From assembly GCA_030068075.1 (NCBI GenBank), contig CM057826.1, positions 74,745,312 through 74,809,311 of the forward strand: a stretch of DNA of 64,000 nucleotides, in the 5' to 3' direction. Every line of letters starts with the position of its first letter. Positions within the stretch are counted from its first letter, which is position 1. The stretch is from Paguma larvata. Taxonomy: Eukaryota > Chordata > Mammalia > Carnivora > Viverridae. The translations under genes and the position numbers were made by a program. Below the pieces are notes generated by a model. That model was not told where the DNA came from, searched no databases, and saw only the letters and a program-made list of their open reading frames with translations. Of this stretch, positions 43,145-55,494 are shown in pieces.

Positions 43145-43450
43145 ATTATTTGCTGATTAATCCAGCAAAGAAATATTTATTGAGGGCATGTGATATATCA
43201 ACACTAGAATAAAACATCCTCAACATTACTGTATTACCTGGGAGAAAGACAAATTATGACAATGTGCATGATAAATAAAATCAGTGAAAAATAAATGAGG
43301 TACAAAAGTAAACCAGAGAACGGAGAAATTACCTCTATGGACAACAAAGAAGTCTTCACAGAAGAGGAAATCACTAATCTCTCCATAATTAGGGTTTACT
43401 GGGCAGAAAAATAATAAATAATCAACAATAAGTGCACTCAACGCAGTGAA
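43145..43450 (-). mobile_element. L2 LINE 3' end, antisense
   Basis: Begins 'aaatatttattgagggcatg', the complement of the usual L2 end, and continues with 'tgcatgataaataaaatcag' and 'gaagtcttcacagaagagga', which follow the antisense L2 coding pattern. Confidence 0.6.
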
Positions 43451-43454
43451 GATA

Positions 43455-44045
43455 CTGTGTGCAATAGCACGTAACAGGAGATCACTATCACCTCTGGGTA
43501 AGGAGACTTGGGTGAAACTGCAGGAGATGATGCTGAAGAAGTAAAGTCTGTATCAACAAGGTCTTCACAACACGACATTAATTAATTAATTTAAAAACCT
43601 GTCTTAGAGATAGGAGGACTTAAAGGAATTTCAAAGTGGGAATGATGATATATCAGAGCCAAATTTTAGCTTGGATATGATCACAAAGTCAACCCCCTCC
43701 ATATTCATACGGAACTTAAGCATGTCTCACACTCCTCCTCTCTGTCATTACTCTTTGGGAGCCTCAGCATCAGAACGACTCAAATAACACCCTAAGCTTT
43801 GGGACCTTTGAACTTCTCATCTCCAAAATTTTGCTTCCTCAGCCAAACAAGCCCAAACACTACGTTTATCAATAACTGACTTCTTAACTTCTCACTCTCT
43901 CAACAGCACCACCAGGCACCCTGCTCTCTTCTAGTAGTATTTCCTCAGTCAATATTTTGACCTTGAAACTCTAAATCTATGGATTTTCCAAAGTTTTCAC
44001 TATCTGTATCACCATGCTCTTACCTTCACTTGTTTTCATGGCCAA
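43455..44045. other. Unique sequence, nothing recognised
   Basis: Pyrimidine-rich around 43700-43960 and possibly an eroded L2 in sense orientation, but I cannot support it. Confidence 0.35.
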
Positions 44046-44049
44046 ATTC

Positions 44050-44576
44050 CATGCTCTGATGGTGAATATGATGTGCCAATGACTGGGGCAGGAAAGTGCT
44101 CATATATTTGGCTTACCTTTATTTCTGGTTATGTCTGTGAGGGTGTTTACAGATGAGATTAGTATTGGCATCAGTACACTAAGAAATCATATGGCCCTCT
44201 ACAATCTGAGTGGGCATCATTTAATCCATTTAGGGTCTGAATATTGAAAAACAAAAAAGTGGCAAAAGGGAGAATTTAGTCTCTTAGCCTGACTGCTGAG
44301 CTGGAACACTGGTCTCTTTCTGACAGGTGATCCTGGCTCTCAAGCCTTTTGACTCAGACTACAACTGCATTATTCATTTTTCTGGTTCTTCAGCTCACAT
44401 TCAGCCTCCATAAACATATGAGCCAATCCTTCATACATCCATCTCTCTCTCTCACACTCTCTCTCTCTCTCTTTCCTTGTAGAGGGAGATATTATGTGTG
44501 TGTGTGTGTGTGTGTGTGTTTGTGTGTGTGTAAAATTTCCTATTATTCTGTTTCTCTGGAGAACCTAATCTAATGC
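44050..44576 (+). mobile_element. Ancient LTR-like repeat (MaLR/MLT1-type candidate)
   Basis: Shows 'ctgtgagggtgtttacagat', 'gagattagtattggcatcag', 'ctctacaatctgagtgggca' and 'cataaacatatgagccaatc', and ends with 'tctgtttctctggagaacct' and 'aatctaatgca'. This follows a mammal-wide repeat whose end reads 'gagaaccctgactaataca'. The class is a guess from the TG...CA-like end. Confidence 0.5.
44442..44531. repeat. (TC)n and (TG)n tracts in the ancient repeat
   Basis: A (TC)n run at 44442-44473 and a (TG)n run at 44495-44531 with one TTTG break, where this repeat family normally has AT-rich sequence. Confidence 0.92.
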
Positions 44577-44774
44577 ATAAGGTTAATCATTATATAATTC
44601 TCTTTAAAACACCCTGCACTCTCCAATATTCCTTCCATACACAAACTCCGAACTTGCATGAGCCCAATTTTCTTATCTTTCCAAGGCTAGTTCTCAGCAA
44701 TTCAATGTTCTTTTATAAAATACAAATATACATTCGTTGTTTGTCATTTAAACACAACAATCTATTTACCTTAC

Positions 44775-45110
44775 CATAAGCCAGACACTGTCCTAGACCT
44801 GGGAGATACAGAAATAAGCAAGACAAAAGTCATGTCCTGTTGGCTTTTTCATTCTAACAAATGAAATCTATACACAAAAGATGCAGATGAAAACTAAATA
44901 CATAAAACAATCTTAGTAATAAACATAAAAAAATTTAAATCAAGGTAAGTAGAGAATATGATGGGAAGGAAGTTGGATTTGGTCATTAAGGGAGGTCTTT
45001 CTGAAAAGAAGAAAATAGAGCTAAGAATCAAACTACACAAGGAACAAACACTATAAAAATTGAAGAAAAAAGTTAGCCCTGAAATATGTCCTGGCTTATT
45101 CAGTGTGTAA
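44775..45110 (-). mobile_element. L2 LINE, antisense
   Basis: Starts 'gccagacactgtcctagacc' then 'tgggagatacagaaataagc', the complement of the L2 end, and later 'ggaggtctttctgaaaagaa'. Ancient. Confidence 0.65.
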
Positions 45111-45119
45111 GACATGGTT

Positions 45120-45400
45120 CTTCAATGGCCTTACAATGGCCTTCTAAGTCCTAAACCAAGGAAGGTCCTTGTGACCTCTCTGATCTAGTCTTTTGTTTTC
45201 TTCTTGGATTATTCTGGTGTAGCCACACAATCCTACTGGATTAGCACTGGATGGGCATGCTGCCATGTTTGAGACTGCTTAGTAGCTATTTCCTACACCT
45301 AGAACACCTTGCCCCAGACATTTATGTGGCTAACTCCCTCAAAGAGATCTACTTAGAACAATCTTTTGCACATAGCAAGTGCTATATAAGCATTAGGTAT
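45120..45400 (+). mobile_element. L2 LINE 3' end, sense
   Basis: Sense L2 words: 'cctacacctagaacacctt', 'aactccctcaaagagatct' and the end 'gcacatagcaagtgctatat'. It abuts the antisense L2 just upstream, so two L2 copies lie tail-to-head here. Confidence 0.6.
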
Positions 45401-45402
45401 TG

Positions 45403-45545
45403 TTTTTTTTTTTTAACAACTTAATCTTTATTTTTGTCACTTAATAGGGAAATTTAAAATTTAGCCTTGGCTTCTTAAGGAGCTCCCAATACTCTTCTTG
45501 GCAATGGAGGCAGGAAGAAAGGAATCCTTTTGATCATGTACTTCT
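45403..45545 (-). pseudogene. Possible 3' fragment of a processed retrocopy, parent unknown
   Basis: On the minus strand there is AATAAA (plus-strand TTTATT at 45427-45432), then 12 bases, then a run of 12 A (plus-strand T-run 45403-45414). That is the ending of a polyadenylated transcript copied into the genome. The minus-strand text upstream has short codable stretches but I cannot identify the parent. Flanks 'gcattaggta' and 'gcattaaaaa' might be a target duplication. A coincidence in AT-rich DNA is possible. Confidence 0.3.
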
Positions 45546-45980
45546 GCATTAAAAACTAAAATAAACAAGTGCTTTACTAACAAAACACATCTGTGGTATG
45601 CTTTTAATATGAGGAGCTTAATTTTGAAACGTCTGGTCTAAGGGCTTTGCCTTCGGAAAATCATGATCATTCACATTTCTGCTTTGTACTATACCACATT
45701 GCTACTGTAAGGCAACTGAACATAGTGTCTACTTGCTGTTTGAAGAGAAGTGATGGAAAGGGAGAAAACACAGGAATAAAACAGTGAAAAAATAGAAATT
45801 GTTTAGTATCTCAAAATATTATTCTGCCATCGTAGATTTTATTGTTCATGTACCAAAGGATTATCTTAGAAGTTCTTTGAACCTTTGCCGTATCTGCAAT
45901 AGGCATTAAAAGACCTGTGCATTTCATCAAAATTTTAACTAACTGTTCGACATTGTCCTTTTATTAATAATAGTGCAGTT
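45546..45980. other. Unique sequence, nothing recognised
   Basis: No family recognised. Confidence 0.4.
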
Positions 45981-45984
45981 ACAA

Positions 45985-46130
45985 CAGTGCTTCTTAAACT
46001 TTAATGTTAAATGAATCACCTGGAGATCTTGTTAAAAAAGTGATATTGATTAAGTAGTTTGGGGGTGGTGCCCATTGTTCCACATTTCTAACACATCCTA
46101 AGGATGCTAATATTGGTCCTGGGAACTTAA
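45985..46130 (+). mobile_element. MER5A-type hAT DNA transposon (non-autonomous)
   Basis: Starts 'cagtgcttcttaaactttaa', continues 'gaatcacctggagatcttgt' and 'gggggtggtgcccattgttc', then 'acatttctaacacatcct'. This is the MER5A layout. Ancient, shared by placental mammals. Confidence 0.8.
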
Positions 46131-46159
46131 TATGAGCTTCGTTTAGATATGTCTCCCTT

Positions 46160-46369
46160 TTTTTAAGTTTATTTATTTATTTTGAGAGGAAGAGAGAGAA
46201 AATGAGTAGGGTAAGGGCAGAAATAGAGGGAAAGAGAGAGAACCCCAAGCAGGTTCCACACTGTCAGAACAGAGCCTAATGCAGGACTCAAACTCATAAA
46301 CTGTGAGATCGTGACCTGAGCCAAAATCAAAAGTTGGATGCTTAACCGACTGAGCCACGCAGGTGCCCC
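46160..46369 (-). mobile_element. Carnivore SINE, antisense, first of a nested pair
   Basis: GA-rich body and head complement gagccacgcaggtgcccc. An atatgtctccctt word lies before it (46147-46159), with its partner atatgtctttctt only after the next SINE (46559-46571). Confidence 0.9.
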
Positions 46370-46371
46370 AT

Positions 46372-46555
46372 CTTTTTTTTTGTTTATTTATTTATTTTGA
46401 GAGAGAGGGGGAGAGGAAGGGAGAGAATCCCAATCAGACTCCAAAGTGTCAGCATAGAGCCCGATGTGGGGCTCAAACTCATGAACCTCTGAGATCGTGA
46501 CCTGAGTGGAGACCAAGAATAGAATGCCTAACTGACTGAGTAACCAAGACACCCG
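46372..46555 (-). mobile_element. Carnivore SINE, antisense, second of the nested pair
   Basis: T-run, GA-rich body and diverged head complement gagtaaccaagacaccc. The shared outer duplication with the previous SINE shows one of the two inserted into the other's tail region. Confidence 0.88.
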
Positions 46556-46571
46556 TACATATGTCTTTCTT

Positions 46572-47288
46572 AATGGAATCCACATAATTGCTCTCTATGA
46601 TGTACCCCGATGTTTGCAAGCTAAAACTTATCTCAAAGAATAACTAGAAAATTAAAAAGGTGAATAACTGGCACTGGGTTTACACAGAATAAACAGTACA
46701 ACACATTTATAATTTTAGAAAGTAGTCCTAAATATTGCACACTGCATGATTCAACTCAAGGTTTTCAACACAGAACTGGAATTTGGGTTGTAAACTTTTT
46801 ATTTTACTTTTCTTTTTACTCTTAAAAGAAAATGTTTAGTAAAATTTTAACTAGAAGGCATAACCTGGCATTTGAAAGAAACAAACATAGGAAAGGACTT
46901 AGCACTTTACACAGCAATTATTATTACTGAACCTATCACCTCAGTGTGGAATACAGGATAACATTTTTTTAATTAAAAACAAGGTTTATATAAATTCCTT
47001 TGTGGAAACTCTAAGTGAATAAAATGAAATAGTTTCTTTAGCAAAGCGTATGATCAAAGACAGAAACCATGCCTTCTGCCAACATGTCTTTTACTGACAT
47101 GGCCAGAGAGAACATGTGTTCACTAAACATTTTCTTGGAACACAGCTCCCACAGGGTGACAAGAATTATACTTTTTATTTACGTAAAACAAGAGAAAATA
47201 ATTATAGCAGTTTGTGTCTATCTTACTTAAATTTCTCATAAGCAGAATAAGTAAACAACTTCATGCCAGGTAAAAATTAGACCAGGTG
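46572..47288. other. Unique sequence, nothing recognised
   Basis: No repeat or coding frame recognised. Confidence 0.4.
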
Positions 47289-47300
47289 AAAAGTTTGAGA

Positions 47301-47514
47301 TGGGGCACCTGGGTGGCTCAGACAGTTGAGCACCTGACTTTGACCCAGGTCATGATCTCATGGTTTGTAAGTTCGAGCCCTGTGTCAGGCTCTGTGCTAT
47401 CAGCCTGGAGCCTGCTTCAGATTCTGTCTTTCTCTCTCTCTGCCCCCTCTCTAGCTCATGCTCACTCTCTCTCTCTTTCAAAAATAAATAAAAACTTAAG
47501 AAAAAAATTTTAAA
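47301..47514 (+). mobile_element. Carnivore SINE with perfect 12-bp TSD
   Basis: Head ggggcacctgggtggctcag. Duplication aaaagtttgaga at 47289-47300 and 47515-47526. This is the last SINE of this family in the window. Confidence 0.95.
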
Positions 47515-47526
47515 AAAAGTTTGAGA

Positions 47527-48105
47527 GGAGTTGATTTTTTTTGCTGTTTACTTAAATTTTGCTAAAAACAGAAATATTGTAAATTATACATTTTTAAAGC
47601 TACACCTGTCCAATGGATTTCTCCTGCCCATGTGGAAATTACTCACCATTCTTCAAGCTCCATGCAGTTTTAGAATTAGTAGCATGTGACATTTTTTTGT
47701 AAGGAAAGTCTGGGATATCCCAACTCTCTGTCCACCTGGTTTATTCCTCTCAGTGTTCTAGACTCAAGTTAAGAACCATCCTTCCAGTTAAGTTTTCTGT
47801 ATTGCTTGTTTATACTTTAGCTGATATTTTCTTCTTCCCGTGGTCACATTGGCATTTCATATGTATTTCATATAGCACCTGTATCACTGTATTAAAATAG
47901 TTTCTTTATATGTCTTCCCGAGTCACCACCAAGCTTTGCTAAGGCAGTCACTAAGACGGCCCAAATTTCTCTACGATACTACCTGACTACAATACAGACC
48001 TACCAAGGTGGTTGATTGAGTAAAAGACTGGATGAATGAACAATACATTTCCTTCTCAATATATAGACTTTAAAAGCACTTAAAATATGGCCACATCTGA
48101 GTTGA
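47527..48105. other. Unique sequence, nothing recognised
   Basis: No repeat or coding frame recognised. Confidence 0.4.
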
Positions 48106-48109
48106 AAAT

Positions 48110-48300
48110 ATCATCTGTATTATATCATATAATGCTCATCACATTTTTAGGAAAAAGGAATAATTATTAACTCCACCCAAATAATACGGAAACTGAGACT
48201 CAAAGGTTAATTAAGACACCCAAAGTCACATAAATAGTAAACAATGACACTAAAATTTGAATACAGACCTCTTGGATTGTATGCCCTATTATAGCAAGAG
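48110..48300 (-). mobile_element. MIR SINE, antisense
   Basis: Antisense MIR core: 'acggaaactgagactcaaag', 'gttaattaagacacccaaag' and 'tcacataaatagtaaacaat', followed by 'tgaatacagacctcttgga'. Confidence 0.75.
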
Positions 48301-51300
48301 GTGGAAAACTTGAAATAGGATATTTGCAGAGGCAAAATTCTGACTCACATTGAGATGTATCAGACAACTCTGAGCCTGTAAGATACCTAAAAACCACTAT
48401 AGGCAAGAATGCTTCAAACCCTGTCAGTCATCCTACATATTTTAACTCTGAGCTGACCTTGGAATTTTGTTTTCACATGGATTTGAGTATTTCTAACCTT
48501 GGACACACTATATTACTTCATACTCTAAAAACGAGGTTGCAGTTTTTTTTTCTCTAGGTTCTAGAAAATTGACAAACCACCAATTTATCTCCACTTTTGA
48601 ATTCATAATACACAATGAGGCCAAGGAGGAGTAAGAAATGTAGGAAAAATACAGTAACATTTTACTGCATTTCATGCTTTCCTGTTATACTTTTATGTTA
48701 GAAACATCTGTAACCTGGTGAACTACAGTTAGCAGTTGATAAACACATTCATTTAATCAAAATATATAATAAAATTAATTATTAAAACAAGTACCACATA
48801 CAGACTACATATTACTATTCATACTATTTCATTACATACCATGCCAACAATAAAACTGAATAAAAGGAGAAAATATTCCATGGACTTGCTATTTTTATTT
48901 GTTTTGTATGGGTTATAGCCTATTAGAAGTTTTGAATAACTAACAATAATCCTGTTTATACAGCTGTATTTTAGGTCAACAAAAAATGATAGAACAGAAT
49001 TCAGCTTAACATGACTTTAAGCAAGACTAAAGGTGTATGAAAAGAGTACAGAAATCAGTTATGTAGGGCTTCAGGTTCCACACTATTAATGAGAGAGCTA
49101 CTGATTATCCAGAATAAAGGACACAGTAGCCAGTCAGTAGCACTTTGGGTTACTTTTCCAGAAGTGGCAATGGGTTTTATTAAGCCTTTCAAACTCATCT
49201 ATATGGTTTTTAAATAAAAGTATAAGCAACAATGCCGATGTCATATCTTTTTCACACATACCATGACTTCTTATTCCCTTCTCTCTTGAGAAGATGAATC
49301 ACTAGCTTCATCTTATACCAAAATTTAAAGGAAGACAAACATTTACAAACCAAGTAAAAAATACGGTTCTCCTTCTCTTTAGCCATGATTTATAAAAGTG
49401 ATCTAGTTTTTTATGATTAACAGCATGTATTGCAGAGCTCTATGTATCATGGCCTCAGAAAGAACCCAGAAGAGAAAAAATGCATCATATCTAACTTTGA
49501 GAAATATGACTAGAGCAAAACTGAGAGAATGGACACAAACTCCATGGTTAGGCAAAATCAACCAGGAAGAGCTCAGAGGCTAGACTTACAGATGGTATAG
49601 GTGTACCTTCTTGAATCTACCTATTAACCCCACTGTTTCTTGTGCCTCTGCTTTGTTTTTGCAAAAGTGCTGTCAGCAAGGATCAAGCACTGAGGTTTTC
49701 AGTGAACTCGGCCATGGCCTTAGTCTTATTAACAAAGTATTCTGAGCAATTGAAAATGAATTTCTAGAATTGTTCAGGTAATTAGAAAAATGTTTTCATT
49801 CCAAAGACAAATACAGGGAAGAAGTGGAGCCATCAAGCTCATGTTTTCTGGAAACTCCACAATTGTAAATAGAATTTTACACAGAAAATAAAAAACACAA
49901 TAACCTGGCGTCTTTAACTCAGTATTTTGTAACAATTTAATGGTGGTGGTCTTTAGTGAGGACTCCCGTTCAGGCTTTATGACTTTAATAAAACAACTTT
50001 AGTACATTTACTATTCTACAGCAGTACTTTATTATGAGTTACCGAAAGTAAACTGCCCTTGTCAAAATAAATAAAGTACATCTCGAGATTCCACATTCCT
50101 GATTTTATAATGTTGCCTTTTAATGCTCATTGCTACTCATTTGCACAATTTAGTTATCTCTTGGGAATTCTCAAGTCATTAGTGTGAATTAGTACAGTAT
50201 TAAGTATAAAATGACAGATACTTCTAGGAATTTTAAAAGAAATGCACTCTGAAGCACAGATTAATGGAAGTAATGTATCTACTACATTTACAGCTCCCAC
50301 AGTGAAAGCAGATGGGCCACAAATACGTTTTCTCTAAGTGGTCATTTTTAGTGGCAAAACTGCCAACACAGCAATATTCTAAGTCTGTTTCTCCAACACA
50401 AACTTACAGAAAACCTCAGCATGGTATAGCATAGAGAATCCTGAAGAGACACTGGATAGAAGTCTTGGTTGTGCCCTGGCATTGTCTAAATGACTCCATG
50501 CATGATGTGATTCCTTTATCTGGTTTGAAATGGTGCCTTCCACCTGGTGCATACTCCAGAGTCCAGAATATCTGGCAATGTTCACGGAGTTGATAAAGTA
50601 CCTTGTAGTTTACATAGCTCTTTCCTATAAGTATTATTTCATCTTCACAGAATGACAACATCCAAAGCAACCAGAAGAGTTGTCACATTTTAGGGTGGCT
50701 AACACTAGTAGCGATGTTTCTTCCAAGTGCCAGAATCAGTACCAGAACCTACATATTTTAAGTCCTCATGGATCTATCTGAGAAAGAAGCAACTTCAGTC
50801 CATTAGGCCACAGAGATTTCATGTATTAAAAAGACTGGGGTCAGATGGAGCAAGGTTCCTGAAGACTTTACTAATGCATACTCTCTTCTCAAGTAATACA
50901 TCCCTTCAATGATCAGATAAATTCTTTGCCTTATCTTTAAGGACTGTTTTTTAATGAGAAATAACTTAAAATCACTCAGAGATGGTTTGGGTTTTTTCTG
51001 TGTTTTAATGCTTTTGCTAACTATTATAAAGCATCACTGATAAGGTCTCTTTGGAGAGGCTATAATCCCCAGATTGAACCCATGGTAACTATAAAGATAT
51101 ATTAACTAATATATTTGTTCATATTAGTGAATTGATATAATATATTAATATAAACTAAAGAACTTGTAACAACCAAGAAGACGTTGAAGCCATACTATGT
51201 GTCATCCAGTACATGATGAGTATTGTAAGTCTAAAATATGAGAGGGGATAAAAAATGGGAAGTTTTAAATTAAATCTGACTGTAAACATTAAATATGAAA

Positions 51301-51315
51301 GTAGTGACTATTGTA
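48301..51315. other. Three kilobases of mostly unique sequence
   Basis: No transposon recognised except a faint MIR-like word (tagctctttcctataagtat) near 50618-50650. Around 49880-50380 the text lacks simple repeats and has several AT-hook and homeobox-like words. Short overlapping frames at 50379-50912 have no domain. Confidence 0.4.
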
Positions 51316-51319
51316 TTCT

Positions 51320-51650
51320 CGTTGTTATTCTTTAACCAGAGTATCTATACTGTTCCCTCCTTTGAAATTCTTTACTCCATTTTCAACCCATGTCTACTTT
51401 TTTGTCTGAAGAACTGCTCATATGGCTTAGTCCTCGGCTAATATATCAGCCATCCGGTGTGGCTTTCCTGGACAATTAAAGAAAATTGTATCATCTCCTC
51501 TTTCATGATAACCCAGTTAAATCATATCTATTTTTAGAAATTTCCTAGTTTTATTATAATTACTTTGCATGTTTGTCTCGGGTTTCACTCTGAGTTTCTC
51601 GTGTTAAGAACCATGTTTAGTGGTCATTATGTATTTGTCTAGGTGTATAT
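51320..51650 (+). mobile_element. Possible L2 LINE, sense, eroded
   Basis: Pyrimidine-rich text with L2-like order: 'ctactttttgtctgaag'-like text, 'gtggctttcctggacaatta', 'ttataattactttgcatgtt' and 'ttctcgtgttaagaaccatg'. Weak. Confidence 0.35.
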
Positions 51651-51654
51651 GTAT

Positions 51655-53015
51655 GTATTGACTGTTGGACTGACTGATGGCTAGGGTATACCTAGCACCT
51701 GCAATAGAGACTCTGTAAGAGTCTGGGATGAAGGAATACATGAGGGGAGATGATAGAAAATATTTGAAATCTGATGATGACAAAAGTCAGTAAGTCCATG
51801 CAATGAAACTGAGTGTAGTATTTCTTTATAGTACGTATAGAACTTGCTGTAGTAGCTGGTGTAAAAACTGAATTTTAAAAAGGGCAATAGGCAAAAGCAT
51901 TTGTATCTTTCCATGGCAATATAAAGTCAATAAAGATAAATTAATGATTATCATACTCCATCAAAAGGTATTGCCTTTCCACTTCAAATTATCTCTTATC
52001 TCTTCTTGACATAGTCAAATGAATTCACTAATTAATACTAATGAACAGAAATCCTTAGGTGAATCATTTACTTCCCTATGAAAGGAGTCTAAATTAACAT
52101 TAAGATGGGTCAAAGCCAGGGCCAGAAACTTCAAAAGTAACTGTTTAATTGAGTGGATTTAACTTATCTTCCCATGATAATTGATAGCAAAAGCATGCAT
52201 TTAATTGGAAATCCCCATGAAATAAAGCAAGACATACTGAAACTCTAGTCCACTTTTTTTTTTCAGGAATCACTTATCTTTTAAGAAAAATGAAGTTACT
52301 GATATATTCAGCAATTAATTTTCAGCTAACTGTCATATAATTTAAATCTTTGACAAGAAAAATTGGATAACTTTGATGTTTGACTTCTAAAATTAACAAA
52401 TGATGCTGGATTTATGCCAGAGTTAAACTGCTCACTGTAAATATACAGACTCTTAACCCTGAATAATTAGTAACACAGAAGTTTACAAGACGAGGTTCTG
52501 AAGCAGCATCTCTAGATTTTAAGGTCACTATCCCAATGTAGAACTGTAATATCTTTGTAACTATCTCATCAGGTGAGAAGATCAATGAACTCCAGTAAAA
52601 AGGCATAGAGAGGATGAAAAAACGTCCTAAGAGACACGGTAAAATAAGAAACACAAATTTACCTTAGACTTTGACGCTCTACTTAAAAAGAAAGTACATG
52701 AAAACTGGAAGATGAAATCTATTCTGAGAGTAAAATGGGGCTCATATTACAGAACAGTGATGGCTGACATGGGTATTGGGACAGGCTGCAGGCACGGGGC
52801 AAGAAGCGATAGAGGAGGCAGCATGGCTGGAAGTGAGCACAGGAAGTCCTTCTATAAGCAAAAGAATGAGTGATTTGTGTAAACCCAAAGACAGACTTCT
52901 GGACTCATTTTCTTCCTTCACTTCCTAGTTCAAATTATATGACTCACAAAACCTGTTTTCTTAACTGAAAAATATGAATATCAACCAAATTTAAAGAATT
53001 TATTTTTACTGGTCT
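51655..53015. other. Unique sequence, nothing recognised
   Basis: A GC-richer patch at about 52760-52850 has no recognised content. Short minus-strand frames at 51681-51914 and 52412-52654 have no domain. Confidence 0.4.
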
Positions 53016-53019
53016 GGAA

Positions 53020-53420
53020 AAACAGAAACCACTTCATGTGTTCTAAGCATGAAGGATTTGATACAAAGAATGAGACAACAACCCCCAAATTGGAAGAGTT
53101 GGGGACTGAAGATCAGGGAAGCCATCCTGATCCTCTCAGCCTGGAGCACTGATATGGGCTAGCTGCTCCAACTCCTGCAAATGTATGGAAGCTCCCATTG
53201 ATGTTTTCAGTCCACATCAGTGAAAGGGTGGTTCTCAGCAACTGGCCAGGAAGCCTCTATCAATCAGTATCTCATCTGTACGGCACCTGGCTGAAACCGC
53301 TTTCCTTCTGCCTTCCTAGTCAAACAAAAACACTTCATATTGGCATAGGCCAACCAGAAACATACAGGGAGAGGGATTCTAAAAACTGAAGGCTTTGGCT
53401 TTTCTGCATGGCAAAGGAGA
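53020..53420 (+). mobile_element. Possible ancient LTR-like repeat
   Basis: 'cagaaaccacttcatgtgtt', 'ctaagcatgaaggatttgat', 'gatcagggaagccatcctga' and 'ggccaaccagaaacatacag' follow, in order, a dispersed mammalian repeat that I know by pattern only. It may be related to the candidate at 24.9 kb. Confidence 0.35.
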
Positions 53421-53516
53421 CCTTAAAAAGAAGTGGTGAGGATTCAATTACTCAACATAGACGGAAATAGGATAAAATTAGGTTATGCATGATAAGAGTA
53501 CAGTAAGTAGTGGTAC

Positions 53517-53536
53517 CATCATCATCATCATCATCA
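53517..53536. repeat. (ATC)n short microsatellite
   Basis: Six to seven ATC units. Confidence 0.85.
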
Positions 53537-55085
53537 ACTTTATAGGCCAGAAAAAGCTGCTGGACAACATTGACTGTCAAAGTGAGACTATGTCTTAGTA
53601 TTTGGCTCCAGGTACAGAGAGTCTTTTCCAAAAAATAGAGTTTGGTGGTCTTTTAAGAAAAAAAAACTTCTGAGGAGGTTTTTCTCCATACTTTTTATTA
53701 TTTCCCAAAATATTTTTGGGACAGGGAGACGTTAACACATAATTTTAGGAAGAAAAAGGAAAGTGGAGAAGGAAGGGAGGTAAGGAGGAACAGAGCAAAG
53801 TGTGAAAGAAACTTGGATTTTAGCTGTTATGTTCCTGGGACTCAGTTCGAGTCAAAAGCTTTTCCTCCTTGTTCTAGGTTACTCATAACTGATGGGCCTA
53901 ACAAGTGGAAAAGCACCTATTGTATCTCTAATTAGTGATGAACATGACAATGAGAAGGAAAGTTTTAGTTAACAGGGAAATAAATAATCTAATTGGTAAA
54001 AATCATCACTGACAATTCAGCAAATTCAGCGGTTTGACACTACACATGTATAAAGTGCAGCCAATTATAATACAGAGAAAATATAATGTAATGACATAGC
54101 AATAGAAAAGCTTATCATCGACAAAACCAGAAATATCACTGAGCCTCTCTGTTATACATAATTCTGGTGAAGTTACGACAATGATAGCCAGGGGAGACGG
54201 AGCCAATGACAGATAACAGTAGAAATCAGCTCACACCACGTGCCTCCTGACTGGCATAGGGCAAAAGTCAAGACCAGGATGCAGTATCTAAAATCAGGAT
54301 TCAAGAGTGGTTCTCTCTGAGATCAAGTCAAATAAAGAAAATAAGTACAAGCTTCTTTGAAAGAGAGCAAGAAACAAGGGGAAACAAAAAGAAAGTGACT
54401 AGAAATGTTCCCAGAGTTCCATAAGCCATAAAGCTGTCCACACATACACTCTGTGGAGTTAGTCACTGGGAGGGTGGTCATCAGTCAGTATGATCACACT
54501 GGAAGACTCCCTCAGGGCAAGTTAAGAGGAAAAATAAAGACCTAAGTGGTGACATATATCAAGCCCATGAATCTGGGAACAGGATGGGAAAAGATGCATT
54601 TATGGTACAAATTAATCGAAATGACCAAGAGGGCAAATGTTTTCCACATGTACGCTATGTGTCATAAAGTACCCTGTGACCATGCATAAAACAGTGACAC
54701 ATTTTGCCAGAAAGGTCATCTTGTTTACTTTTACTCCAGCCTTTTTCCTTTATCTGTTTAAAATATGTCCATACAGGTTTGCAGCATGCCAATATATTCA
54801 ACACTACATTCAACACGAAGACATTTTATTCACTTCTGTTCTCAGGCCCTTTGAGGAACATTAAAGTGCTTTTTTCCTAACACATCCTGATACATTCTCA
54901 CAACAGACTAAATGGCATTAAGAACGTCAATGTGTTGTAACATCCAATAGATTAGAAAAAAATTCCGATCATTCATTGAACAATCAATCAAGAGGTACCT
55001 TCAATGTTCTAGCTCCTCTCTTGGTTACTGGCTATGCAGTGGATTTAAGCTACTCCCCTAAACAAACAATGCCAACTTCCCATTA
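53537..55085. other. Unique sequence, nothing recognised
   Basis: No recognised family. A 75-residue frame at 54637-54864 has a hydrophobic core but no family motif or credible start context. Confidence 0.4.
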
Positions 55086-55089
55086 ATTT

Positions 55090-55490
55090 CAGAGTAGAAA
55101 TACCACACCATGGCTTTTAAATTCTTCAAAGCCATGTCCCCAATTTATTTTTCAGACACACCCTCAAATAGAACATTCTTCATTAACATTTTCTTATTTT
55201 TTCCTAAACTGAATGTGGTCCTTCCTTACATAAGATATCTTTTCTTCTCTTTTATAGAACGCTGTCTTGTTTCCACTTACATGCCTTTTTGTAAGAAACT
55301 CACATCAAGCCTTAGTGGATAACAATGATAACATTATTTTTCATGTTTCTGAGCCATGTCTAGGAGGTTCCTTTGCTGAATTTGCCTGTTCTCATTTCTG
55401 TATCTGCACTCAGCTGGAAGGTGAGCTCAGCAGGAAGGTCCCAAATGGCCTCGCTTATGTCTGGCAGCTTGTACTGCTACCAAATGGTAA
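55090..55490 (+). mobile_element. L2 LINE 3' end, sense
   Basis: Ordered L2 words: 'caccatggcttttaaattct', 'tcaaagccatgtccccaatt', 'tttttcagacacaccctcaa', and at the end 'gaaggtgagctcagcaggaa'. The overlapping 70- and 93-residue frames here are chance frames in the L2. Confidence 0.6.
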
Positions 55491-55494
55491 ACTT

